A DNA stretch of 29,714 nt from Clostridium sp. (GTDB taxonomy: Bacteria > Bacillota > Clostridia > Lachnospirales > Lachnospiraceae): assembly GCA_023664325.1 (NCBI GenBank), contig JAMPFS010000040.1, positions 1 through 29,714 of the forward strand, given 5' to 3'. Positions 1-6,743 of the stretch are shown here, one piece after another. The translations under genes and the position numbers were made by a program. Below the pieces are notes generated by a model. That model was not told the DNA's origin, made no database searches, and was given only the letters and a program-made list of their open reading frames with translations. How positions within the stretch are numbered: the stretch's first letter is position 1; each line of letters begins with the position of its first letter.

Positions 1-75
1 AGAAGCTTATTTTCTGCATGATTTGTGCGAATTATTTTTACCTTTCAGAACTGCCACCTTTTGTTTCCAGCAGGT

Positions 76-110
76 AAAAACTGCCGCATCAGCCAAACTG
101 AATGCGGCAG
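76..110 (-). terminator. Intrinsic terminator of the symporter gene
   Basis: Arms at 81-89 and 102-110 form a perfect 9-bp GC-rich stem (CTGCCGCAT with ATGCGGCAG). On the minus strand the stem is followed directly by five T residues (80-76). It lies 20 bases after the stop codon of the symporter gene, so it closes that transcript. Confidence 0.9.
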
Positions 111-129
111 CATATACATAAGGAAACGT

Positions 130-1665
130 TTACTCCTCCAGTGATTTTGTCTTGTGGACAACAACCGTTTCTTCATAACATTCAAAAATACCATCTACAT
201 AGTCTTCTTTCATTTTCGGTGTAAACAGACTGACTATCGGAACAATGATAAGACCTGCAATCATGGTGATGGCTCCTGCATTAATCGGGGATGCAATAAA
301 GCCTATAAACATATTGGAAACTGTAATCCCGACACCTGCAATATAGCTTGCCCATACCGCCGCTCTGGTAATCTTTTTGGAATAAAGACCATACATAAAC
401 GGCGCCAGGAAAGCACCGGCAAGCGCTCCCCATGAAATACCCATCAACTGGGCAATGAAGGTCGGTGGATTAAGCGCCAGCACGACAGACAGGATGATAA
501 ATCCTGCAACCAATACACGCATAACAATCAACTGCGTTTTCTCACTCATATTTTTCGCAACCGATTCCTTTAAGAAATCCAGTGTCAGAGTCGAGCTTGA
601 TGTCAGCACCAAAGAAGACAGGGTTGACATGGAAGCCGACAGCACCAGAACAATCACAATACCAATCAGAAGATCCGGCAATGTGGACAACATCTGCGGC
701 ACAATCGAATCAAACGCAATACTTCCATCTGCATTGTAAATTGCCGGACAGTCAAACAGCCGTCCAAACCCTCCAAGAAAATAGCAGCCGCCGGATATGA
801 TAATAGCAAAGAAGGTCGAAACCACGGTACCGGTTTTCACTGCCTTTTCATCCTTAATCGCATAGAATTTATGTACCATCTGCGGAAGCCCCCATGTACC
901 GAGGGATGTTAAGATAACAACGCCTAACAGATTGAGCGGATCCGGTCCAAAGAAGCTTACCAGCAATCCCTGACCGCCTAAAAGCGCCGGAACAGCCACA
1001 TCATCCGCAGATATAAGAGAAAGCTCCTTGACTGCATTCAAAAAACCGCCCTGCCCATTTAACACTGCCCCGATCACTGCGCAGATTCCGATCAACATAA
1101 TAATACCCTGAATAAAATCATTTAACGCCGTAGCCATATAACCGCCAACAATAACATAAATTCCCGTCAACAGCGCCATCACAATAATACATACCTTATA
1201 GTCGATATCAAATGCCATCCCAAACAATCTCGAAAGACCATTATAAATGGAAGCTGTATATGGCACAAGGAAAACAAACGCAATTGCGGAACCTCCGATG
1301 CGAAGCGCTTTGGAATCATAACGTTTTCCAAAAAATTCCGGCATTGTCTTAGCATCCAGTTTCTGCGTCATAACACGGGTTCTTCTGCCTAATACCAGCC
1401 AGGCTAACAAACTGCCAATAAACGCATTACCAAGACCAATCCATGTGGATGCAAGACCATATTTCCATCCAAACTGTCCGGCATAACCGACAAAAACAAC
1501 AGATGAGAAATAAGAGGTTCCAAACGCAAACGCAGTAAGCCAGGGGCCTACCCCTCTTCCTCCCAGCACAAAATCATTGATATTGGTTGCCTTTTTTCTC
1601 GAATAAATACCAATACCAATCATAACAGCAAAAAATACGACCAGTAACAAAATTTTAACTGCCAT
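130..1665 (-). CDS. Sodium:solute symporter (SSS family)
   Basis: This 511-residue integral membrane protein belongs to the sodium:solute symporter family (PutP/PanF-like), which couples uptake of a small organic solute to sodium entry. The sequence shows about 13 hydrophobic segments. The first (residues 4-22) is followed by the family-typical stretch NDFVLGGRGVGPWLTAFAFG and the TMPEFFGKRYDS loop near residue 107. The substrate cannot be told from sequence: proline, pantothenate, sugars and sialic acid are all carried by relatives. The ATG at 1665 has a GGGAGAG ribosome site. The gene is monocistronic, with a consensus promoter at 1771-1799, operator-like repeats at 1697-1766 and its own terminator at 76-110. 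The strong promoter plus repeats suggests a transporter induced by its substrate. No neighbouring catabolic gene reveals the ligand. Confidence 0.9.
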   Translation of the reverse strand: MAVKILLLVVFFAVMIGIGIYSRKKATNINDFVLGGRGVGPWLTAFAFGTSYFSSVVFVGYAGQFGWKYGLASTWIGLGNAFIGSLLAWLVLGRRTRVMTQKLDAKTMPEFFGKRYDSKALRIGGSAIAFVFLVPYTASIYNGLSRLFGMAFDIDYKVCIIVMALLTGIYVIVGGYMATALNDFIQGIIMLIGICAVIGAVLNGQGGFLNAVKELSLISADDVAVPALLGGQGLLVSFFGPDPLNLLGVVILTSLGTWGLPQMVHKFYAIKDEKAVKTGTVVSTFFAIIISGGCYFLGGFGRLFDCPAIYNADGSIAFDSIVPQMLSTLPDLLIGIVIVLVLSASMSTLSSLVLTSSSTLTLDFLKESVAKNMSEKTQLIVMRVLVAGFIILSVVLALNPPTFIAQLMGISWGALAGAFLAPFMYGLYSKKITRAAVWASYIAGVGITVSNMFIGFIASPINAGAITMIAGLIIVPIVSLFTPKMKEDYVDGIFECYEETVVVHKTKSLEE

Positions 1666-1696
1666 TTTCTCTCTCCCTATCCCTTATATTCCAAAA

Positions 1697-1766
1697 TTTA
1701 ACGTCATAAAACAAAATGCAATTTTAACTTTAAGGCACTTACGTTTTAAAGCTTTAACGTCATAAA
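1697..1766 (-). promoter_or_regulatory. Operator-like repeats in the symporter leader
   Basis: The 14-base sequence TTTAACGTCATAAA (plus-strand reading) occurs exactly twice, at 1697-1710 and 1753-1766, with starts 56 bases apart. Between them, 1741-1760 is a near-palindrome (ACGTT-TTAAAGCTTTAA-CGT) that shares the TTTAACGT half with the second copy. The upstream copy covers the predicted transcription start of the symporter promoter, and the other lies within the leader. That layout fits a repressor binding at the start site with a second site downstream. The regulator is not identified in this window. Confidence 0.6.
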
Positions 1767-1770
1767 GTGA

Positions 1771-1799
1771 ATTATAAGAAAAAACAGCCATTCTGTCAA
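1771..1799 (-). promoter_or_regulatory. Perfect-consensus sigma-A promoter of the symporter gene
   Basis: On the minus strand TTGACA (1794-1799) is followed after exactly 17 bases by TATAAT (1771-1776). The -35 box contains the TGA stop codon of the sulfotransferase gene, and the spacer is made from that operon's terminator hairpin. Transcription should start near 1763. Confidence 0.85.
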
Positions 1800-1804
1800 T
1801 GGCT
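1779..1804 (-). terminator. Intrinsic terminator of the cysD-cysNC-sulfotransferase operon
   Basis: Arms 1786-1792 and 1798-1804 (AGCCATT with AATGGCT) form a 7-bp stem around a 5-base loop. On the minus strand it is followed by G and six T residues (1784-1779). The hairpin includes the sulfotransferase stop codon. On the plus strand the stem is followed by ATTTTTT, so it may also stop opposing transcription. Confidence 0.8.
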
Positions 1805-2953
1805 ATTTTTTCTCTCTGTTCCCAGCTTCCTACATTTATTCTTTACTTTTGCCTGAACCCATTTAGCCGGATGTCTGATGGTGTTCCTAAGATACTCTAT
1901 CTCTTTTCTCGACTCCTGTAATTCCTGTTCCATTTTCCTCTCCATCCGCAGGAGCGAGGTTCCCATAAATAGTATAATATCCTCTAACATTTCTTCATTT
2001 TCAGGAGACCATTTTTCTTCAGCGGTATACTCAAAAGGAAATAAATCCTCCTCCATCCCTATATACCGCTCCGCAGCCAGCCGGTTTCCCTCCCTGTATT
2101 TTTCAAAGAAAGCGGATGCTTCCGATTTTGAAAACATGCTGTATTTCGCGTTATCCTTTTTGCTGTTTGAATTATGCGCCAGTATGTTTTGGAATGCCCA
2201 ATTACTGTCGGCATCCAGATCCGGAAGCTTATTCAAGATCCGCTTTATCTCCGCATTATTTTTCGTAAGACTTCTATTTAATGTGGCCGGTATCTGAAAG
2301 GCGTCCGAAAACTCAAGACCGATTCGCTGAACAAAATCCTCATAAATGCTGCCACCGGTGAAGTATTGCCTGCCATATCTTTGGACAAGCAGATTTTCCT
2401 TTCCCACATATTCGGAGATGCCGTTTAACATTTCATAATAGTCCAAATGGACGATTGGCATCTTCTCCGTCATCTCCTCCCAGGATAAAACACACTCCTG
2501 ATAAAGCCCTTCTTTGATCCTCTGACTCCACCAGGAAAACAGGAAATCATCCTGCCTGCGAAGATACACAATCACCTTTGTTACAAAATGATTCGCATCC
2601 ATTTCCCTTTTCAGCTTTGCCCACACGCTGTCTTTATCCCGAAAGCCACAGTTCCACAAACCCTCATCCGATAAAATGACATTATCATACGATTCAAAGG
2701 TGTGGTAAAGTGTTTGAAATCCATCCCGGAAATACTGCTGCTCCCTCTCCATATCCCTATTTCCATTTTCATCGGTCACTCTTCCAAACATAAAATGGGC
2801 TGTCCGCAGCCGACCTGCATTCCGGTATCGGAACGGCATCAGCGGATAACAATATCCCTGACGATTTAATTCCTCCTGATTATCCGCACAGAACTTCTGG
2901 AGAACTGTTGTAGCCGTCCTCGGCATCCCAATATGTAAATACAGTGTTTTCAT
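1796..2953 (-). CDS. PAPS-dependent sulfotransferase
   Basis: The protein (385 residues from the chosen start) is a sulfotransferase that would move a sulfuryl group from PAPS to an unidentified acceptor. It opens with LYLHIGMPRTATTVLQKF, the 5'-phosphosulfate loop (P11-R12-T13-A14-T15-T16). YLRRQDDFLFSWWSQRI (residues 130-146) matches the 3'-phosphate-binding Arg/Ser motif of the family. There is no signal peptide, so it acts in the cytoplasm. The C-terminal 60 residues look like a charged coiled coil followed by a basic tail, which could touch membrane or polymer. It lies next to genes that make PAPS, which strongly supports the call. The start at 2953 was chosen because GGAGG lies 11 bases upstream and the fold begins there; in-frame ATGs at 2971 and 2974 lack a ribosome site. 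Acceptors such as a glycolipid, polysaccharide, steroid or phenol are all possible. Confidence 0.88.
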   Translation of the reverse strand: MKTLYLHIGMPRTATTVLQKFCADNQEELNRQGYCYPLMPFRYRNAGRLRTAHFMFGRVTDENGNRDMEREQQYFRDGFQTLYHTFESYDNVILSDEGLWNCGFRDKDSVWAKLKREMDANHFVTKVIVYLRRQDDFLFSWWSQRIKEGLYQECVLSWEEMTEKMPIVHLDYYEMLNGISEYVGKENLLVQRYGRQYFTGGSIYEDFVQRIGLEFSDAFQIPATLNRSLTKNNAEIKRILNKLPDLDADSNWAFQNILAHNSNSKKDNAKYSMFSKSEASAFFEKYREGNRLAAERYIGMEEDLFPFEYTAEEKWSPENEEMLEDIILFMGTSLLRMERKMEQELQESRKEIEYLRNTIRHPAKWVQAKVKNKCRKLGTERKNSH

Positions 2954-2964
2954 TCCGCTCTTTT

Positions 2965-2969
2965 CCTCC
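2965..2969 (-). promoter_or_regulatory. Ribosome site setting the sulfotransferase start
   Basis: GGAGG on the minus strand lies 11 bases before the ATG at 2953, a slightly long spacing. It falls inside the longer alternative frame, which itself has no upstream ribosome site. Confidence 0.6.
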
Positions 2970-2977
2970 ATCATTCT

Positions 2978-4804
2978 TTACAGATATTTTTGAAGCTTTT
3001 CCATAATGATATCAATGCACTCGCTTACATCATGCCTGCTGGTGTCAATGATAATCTCCGCATTTTCCGGCTTTTCATAAGGACTCGTGATTCCCGTAAA
3101 ATTACTGATTTTTCCGGTTCGGGCTTTTTGGTAAAGCCCCTTCACATCCCGTCTTTCACATTCCTCTAACGGTGTGCTTACATAGACCTCTACAAATGAA
3201 TTTCCTATAATATCTCTTGCCGCCCTGCGATCCGAGCGGTATGGCGAAATAAAGGATGTCAGCACGATTAATCCTGCATCATTCATAAGCCTGGTAACCT
3301 CCGCCACCCGTCTGATATTTTCAATGCGGTCATTTTCCTGAAAACCGAGATCCCTGTTAAGCCCCATGCGGACATTATCCCCGTCAAGAAGCATCGTATG
3401 CTTTCCAAGCGAAATCAGCCTCTTTTCCAATTCATTTGCGAGTGTTGATTTTCCCGAGCCGGAAAGACCTGTCATCCACACTGCCAATGCCTTTTGCTGC
3501 ATCTGGTTTTCCCGGATCTGCCTTGTGACATCCATCTGGTGCCACGTTATATTGTTATTCCGCGCCAATGGCTGCTGCACAACACCTCCCGCCGCAGTCT
3601 TATTGGTTACCCTGTCAATCAGGATAAAGGAGCCAAGCTCTTTATTCTTGGAAAAACGGCCGAAAACAATCCGGCTGCCTGTTGAAATTTCACAGCTTGC
3701 AAGTTCATTTTTGTATATGGCATCTGCATAGACTTCCGCGCCGCTATTTACATCAATCTTGTACTTAATATGCATGACCGTGGCTGGCAGAAGCTGCGTT
3801 CCCAGCTTTAACAGAAAATTTTTGCCCTCTACCAGACTGCTCTCATCCATCCACAGCAGGGATGCCTCAAATAAAGAACCCGTCTCCGGCTCCGCATCCT
3901 TTTGCAGAATACATCCCCTGGAAACGTCCACCTCCGCATCTAATGAAATCGTAACGGCACATCCCTTTTCCGCTTTGCGTACCGAAGAAGTTCCCTGTAG
4001 TATCTCCGTCACGACTGCTTTCTCCCCGCTTGGCAGCACAGTGACCTCCTCGCCTGTCGATATACTGCCTGTCGCAATCTGCCCCTGAAAGCCCCTGAAA
4101 TTTCTGTCCGGCCGGCAGACTCTTTGAACCGGCATGGTAAAGCCCTGTTCTGCCTCACTTTCCGTCACATCAATCTGTTCGAGGTAAGAGAGAATAGGCG
4201 TTCCTGTATACCAACGCATATTGTCTGATTTCCTGACGATATTATCCCCCTCCGTGGCAGAAACCGGAATGATGCACAGGGAATCATAATCAAATTCTGC
4301 CATCAAAACCTTGATGTGCTTCTGTATTTTGTTAAATTTCATCTGCTCGTAATGAATCGTGTCCATTTTGTTGACGGCAAACACAAAATGCCTGATTCCC
4401 ATAAGCGCGCATATTCTGGCATGCCGCTTTGTCTGTACCTGCACATCCTGACTGGCATCCACTAAAATCACTGCCAGCGAAGCAAAAGAGGCGCCTACTG
4501 CCATATTCCGGGTATACTCCTCATGCCCCGGCGTATCTGCCACAATAAAGCTCCTGTTTTCCGTTGAAAAATACCGGTAAGCGACATCTATGGTAATTCC
4601 CTGCTCCCGCTCTGCCATCAAGCCATCCAACAGGAGGGAATAATCTATTTTGCCCTCCCTGGAACCGATTCTGGAATCTAAAACCAATGCTTTTTCCTGA
4701 TCGGCAAAGATCAGTTTGGCATCATACAGCAAATGTCCGATCAACGTGGATTTTCCATCATCCACACTGCCACAGGTTATAAACTTAAGAAGCTTATCAT
4801 TCAT
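2978..4804 (-). CDS. cysNC: Bifunctional sulfate adenylyltransferase subunit 1 / APS kinase
   Basis: This 608-residue fusion carries out both ends of sulfate activation. The CysN part is a GTPase that drives ATP sulfurylase (with CysD) to make APS, and the CysC part phosphorylates APS to PAPS. In CysN the GTPase motifs are GSVDDGKST (residues 12-20), DTPGHE (90-95) and NKMD (145-148), followed by EF-Tu-like beta-barrel domains to about residue 400. The APS kinase domain begins near 440 with P-loop GLSGSGKST (446-454), then DGDNVR (474-479) and the ISPYRSDR motif near 519-526. The start at 4804 is 1 base past the cysD stop and just before the GTPase fold; a longer frame to 4936 would overlap cysD and has no family support. 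The stop is 24 bases from the chosen sulfotransferase start. The fusion supports PAPS, not sulfide, as the end product. Confidence 0.95.
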   Translation of the reverse strand: MNDKLLKFITCGSVDDGKSTLIGHLLYDAKLIFADQEKALVLDSRIGSREGKIDYSLLLDGLMAEREQGITIDVAYRYFSTENRSFIVADTPGHEEYTRNMAVGASFASLAVILVDASQDVQVQTKRHARICALMGIRHFVFAVNKMDTIHYEQMKFNKIQKHIKVLMAEFDYDSLCIIPVSATEGDNIVRKSDNMRWYTGTPILSYLEQIDVTESEAEQGFTMPVQRVCRPDRNFRGFQGQIATGSISTGEEVTVLPSGEKAVVTEILQGTSSVRKAEKGCAVTISLDAEVDVSRGCILQKDAEPETGSLFEASLLWMDESSLVEGKNFLLKLGTQLLPATVMHIKYKIDVNSGAEVYADAIYKNELASCEISTGSRIVFGRFSKNKELGSFILIDRVTNKTAAGGVVQQPLARNNNITWHQMDVTRQIRENQMQQKALAVWMTGLSGSGKSTLANELEKRLISLGKHTMLLDGDNVRMGLNRDLGFQENDRIENIRRVAEVTRLMNDAGLIVLTSFISPYRSDRRAARDIIGNSFVEVYVSTPLEECERRDVKGLYQKARTGKISNFTGITSPYEKPENAEIIIDTSRHDVSECIDIIMEKLQKYL

Positions 4805-4805
4805 A

Positions 4806-5699
4806 TTAAAAATACCCTTCCCTTTTTCTTTTTTCCATGCTGGCAGTTCCACCATCTGAATCAATGACACGGCTTGTCCTCTCAGATTCCACAGATGCCA
4901 ATGTCTCTTCGATAATTTCATCGAGTGTAACGGCATTGGATTCCACTGCCCCGGAAAGCGGATAACATCCGAGAGTCCGGAACCTGACCATTTTATGCTC
5001 TATCTTTTCATCCGGTTCCAGCTTCATTCTGTCATCATCCACCATAATCAGATTGCCATCCCGGCTGACAACAGGCCGCACAGCGGAATAATAAAGAGAC
5101 ACGATCGGTATATTTTCTCTTTTAATATATTGCCATATATCCTTTTCCGTCCAGTTCGACAGGGGAAATACCCTGATGCTCTCCCCTTTGTGAATCTGGG
5201 TATTGTAAAGCTTCCACAGTTCCGGCCGCTGGTTTTTGGGATCCCATGCATGGGTCTCATTCCGAAAAGAAAAAATCCTCTCCTTTGCCCTGGATTTTTC
5301 CTCATCCCGCCTGCCTCCTCCAAAGGCTGCCGTGAACCCATACTTGTCAAGCGCCTGTTTTAACGCCTGTGTCTTCATAATATCCGTATAGGCTGCCCCG
5401 TGTTCAAAGGGATTGATTCCCTGACGGACCCCGTCCTCATTAATGTATTCCAGCATCTCTATACCGAGCCTTTTCGCCGTTTCATCGCGGAACGATATCA
5501 TTTCTTTAAACTTCCACATTGTATTCACATGTAAAAATGGGAACGGCGGTTTCTCAGGATAGAATGCCTTGAATGCCAAATGCAGCATCACAGAGGAGTC
5601 TTTTCCAATCGAATATAACATGACCGGTTTCTCACATTCTGCTGCTACCTCCCGCATAATATAGATTGCCTCAGATTCCAGTTCATCTAAATGATCCAT
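4806..5699 (-). CDS. cysD: Sulfate adenylyltransferase subunit 2
   Basis: This 297-residue protein is the catalytic ATP pyrophosphatase-type subunit of ATP sulfurylase, which forms APS from sulfate and ATP with the CysN GTPase. It shows the PP-loop SIGKDSS (residues 30-36), the family stretch KPPFPFLHVNTMWKFKEM, and conserved blocks around GGGRRDEEKSRAKER and PLSNWTEKDIWQYI. The length is close to the usual 300. The ATG at 5699 is preceded by AGGAG at good spacing. The longer frame to 5834 would run through the upstream terminator and the neighbouring gene's stop, so it is rejected. It is the first gene of a three-gene operon, with its own promoter after the terminator at 5754-5810. No sulfate permease, cysH or PAP phosphatase gene is nearby. 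Confidence 0.96.
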   Translation of the reverse strand: MDHLDELESEAIYIMREVAAECEKPVMLYSIGKDSSVMLHLAFKAFYPEKPPFPFLHVNTMWKFKEMISFRDETAKRLGIEMLEYINEDGVRQGINPFEHGAAYTDIMKTQALKQALDKYGFTAAFGGGRRDEEKSRAKERIFSFRNETHAWDPKNQRPELWKLYNTQIHKGESIRVFPLSNWTEKDIWQYIKRENIPIVSLYYSAVRPVVSRDGNLIMVDDDRMKLEPDEKIEHKMVRFRTLGCYPLSGAVESNAVTLDEIIEETLASVESERTSRVIDSDGGTASMEKRKREGYF

Positions 5700-5724
5700 G
5701 TGGTGTCTCCTTCGTTTTGTATAA

Positions 5725-5752
5725 ATAATAGGGATCATATATGGAATTTGAA
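5725..5752 (-). promoter_or_regulatory. Probable promoter of the sulfation operon
   Basis: On the minus strand TTCAAA (5747-5752) and TATTAT (5725-5730) are separated by 16 bases. They lie just after the upstream gene's terminator and about 25 bases before the cysD start. The -35 box is weak, and the leader would be very short. Confidence 0.5.
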
Positions 5753-5753
5753 T

Positions 5754-5810
5754 GAAAAAAAGACACCTGTACGCTGCATTGATTTCAAAATCATGCAGTG
5801 TACAAGTGTC
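5754..5810 (-). terminator. Strong intrinsic terminator after the valS-linked membrane protein
   Basis: An almost continuous inverted repeat spans 5762-5810, with GACAC arms at its ends, GTACANTGCAT-type arms inside and a short AT-rich loop. On the minus strand it is followed by seven or more T residues (5761-5754). It begins four bases after the stop codon of the gene at 5815. It separates the valS unit from the sulfation operon. Confidence 0.92.
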
Positions 5811-5814
5811 CTTG

Positions 5815-6708
5815 CTATTTAACCTTATTTTCATATACGGAACGATCTGCCTCCGACAGTGAGCTGCCGTCTAAGACAATATCCGTAAGCTGGTACCCGC
5901 CTGCGGGTTGTCTCCTGTAGACTAAAGTTGTTGGAATATCAAAACCGGCTGATGGCTCGCATCCCATCTTGCTCAGATACCACTTTCCATATCCATCTAA
6001 CTGAATCACGGTTCCCGATTCGTTGATCTGTATTTTTTCGATGTTATAATTTCTCTCGAAAAATGCCGCCTGCCTCTCTCCACTCGCTGCCTTCTGATCC
6101 ATAAGATCTGCCACCCCGTGGCGCAGCGTTTCATTTTCCTCCATGCAATACTCACCGTATTGCACATAGGTATGATACACATTCACTCCTGTCGCAAGAA
6201 AGGCGGCAATCAGCGCAAAACTGAAAATCCCTCCAAGCCCCGCCCGGTCATCTACATGATGATTTCGTTCTAATGGATAGACAAACGGAAACAGCCATGC
6301 CAGAATCAACAGCGAAAACTTTCTCTCGTACAACCAATTCACAATCACGGCATCTACAAACAGAACCGCATTGCCGATTGCCAAAAACATTTTATATTGC
6401 TGTATGCGGAATAAAATATCCTCAGGTCTTCCCACACACATCAGAACATATACGCCAATCAGAAAAAGAACCGCCAGATACATAAATACCTTTGATATTT
6501 TAGGAAAAATACTATACTCATGATCCGGCGGAACATCAATCCGGATAGGTTTATGAACCGAGTAAAATGCACCCGGATCTTCCAAATCTTTAAATTCATC
6601 GTACTCCCACGGGTCATCCCCTGCCTTACCTGTTTTTGCAGACATCTTCCCTTCGCCTGACAGCCTGCTTTGTGCCTCTTTTTCCTCATCTGATACCCGA
6701 AGTTCCAT
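5815..6708 (-). CDS. Membrane protein of unknown function, downstream of valS
   Basis: I do not recognise this 297-residue protein. It has an acidic, Lys/Glu-rich cytoplasmic-looking N-terminus (residues 1-60). About four hydrophobic segments follow (roughly 72-91, 105-126, 131-146 and 160-180). The soluble C-terminal domain of about 115 residues contains short beta-like stretches (IEKIQINESGTVIQLDGYGKW, TTLVYRRQPAGGYQLTDIVL). The start at 6708 was chosen because GAGGGAG stands six bases upstream; the alternative ATG at 6732 has no ribosome site and only 11 bases follow the valS stop. It is probably cotranscribed with valS and ends at a strong terminator. Nothing in the sequence points to a role in translation. 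Confidence 0.8.
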   Translation of the reverse strand: MELRVSDEEKEAQSRLSGEGKMSAKTGKAGDDPWEYDEFKDLEDPGAFYSVHKPIRIDVPPDHEYSIFPKISKVFMYLAVLFLIGVYVLMCVGRPEDILFRIQQYKMFLAIGNAVLFVDAVIVNWLYERKFSLLILAWLFPFVYPLERNHHVDDRAGLGGIFSFALIAAFLATGVNVYHTYVQYGEYCMEENETLRHGVADLMDQKAASGERQAAFFERNYNIEKIQINESGTVIQLDGYGKWYLSKMGCEPSAGFDIPTTLVYRRQPAGGYQLTDIVLDGSSLSEADRSVYENKVK

Positions 6709-6714
6709 CTCACT

Positions 6715-6721
6715 CTCCCTC
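6715..6721 (-). promoter_or_regulatory. Ribosome site choosing the 6708 start
   Basis: GAGGGAG on the minus strand ends six bases before the ATG at 6708. The longer alternative start at 6732 has no such site. Confidence 0.65.
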
Positions 6722-6743
6722 ACATCATGCATAAACCATGCAT

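Noticed and set aside
1697..1766. CRISPR repeats
   Set aside because: Only two copies of a 14-base motif with unrelated spacing, in a promoter leader.
4805..4936. N-terminal extension of cysNC
   Set aside because: It would overlap cysD by over 100 bases, and its residues do not match the CysN family. The start at 4804 does.
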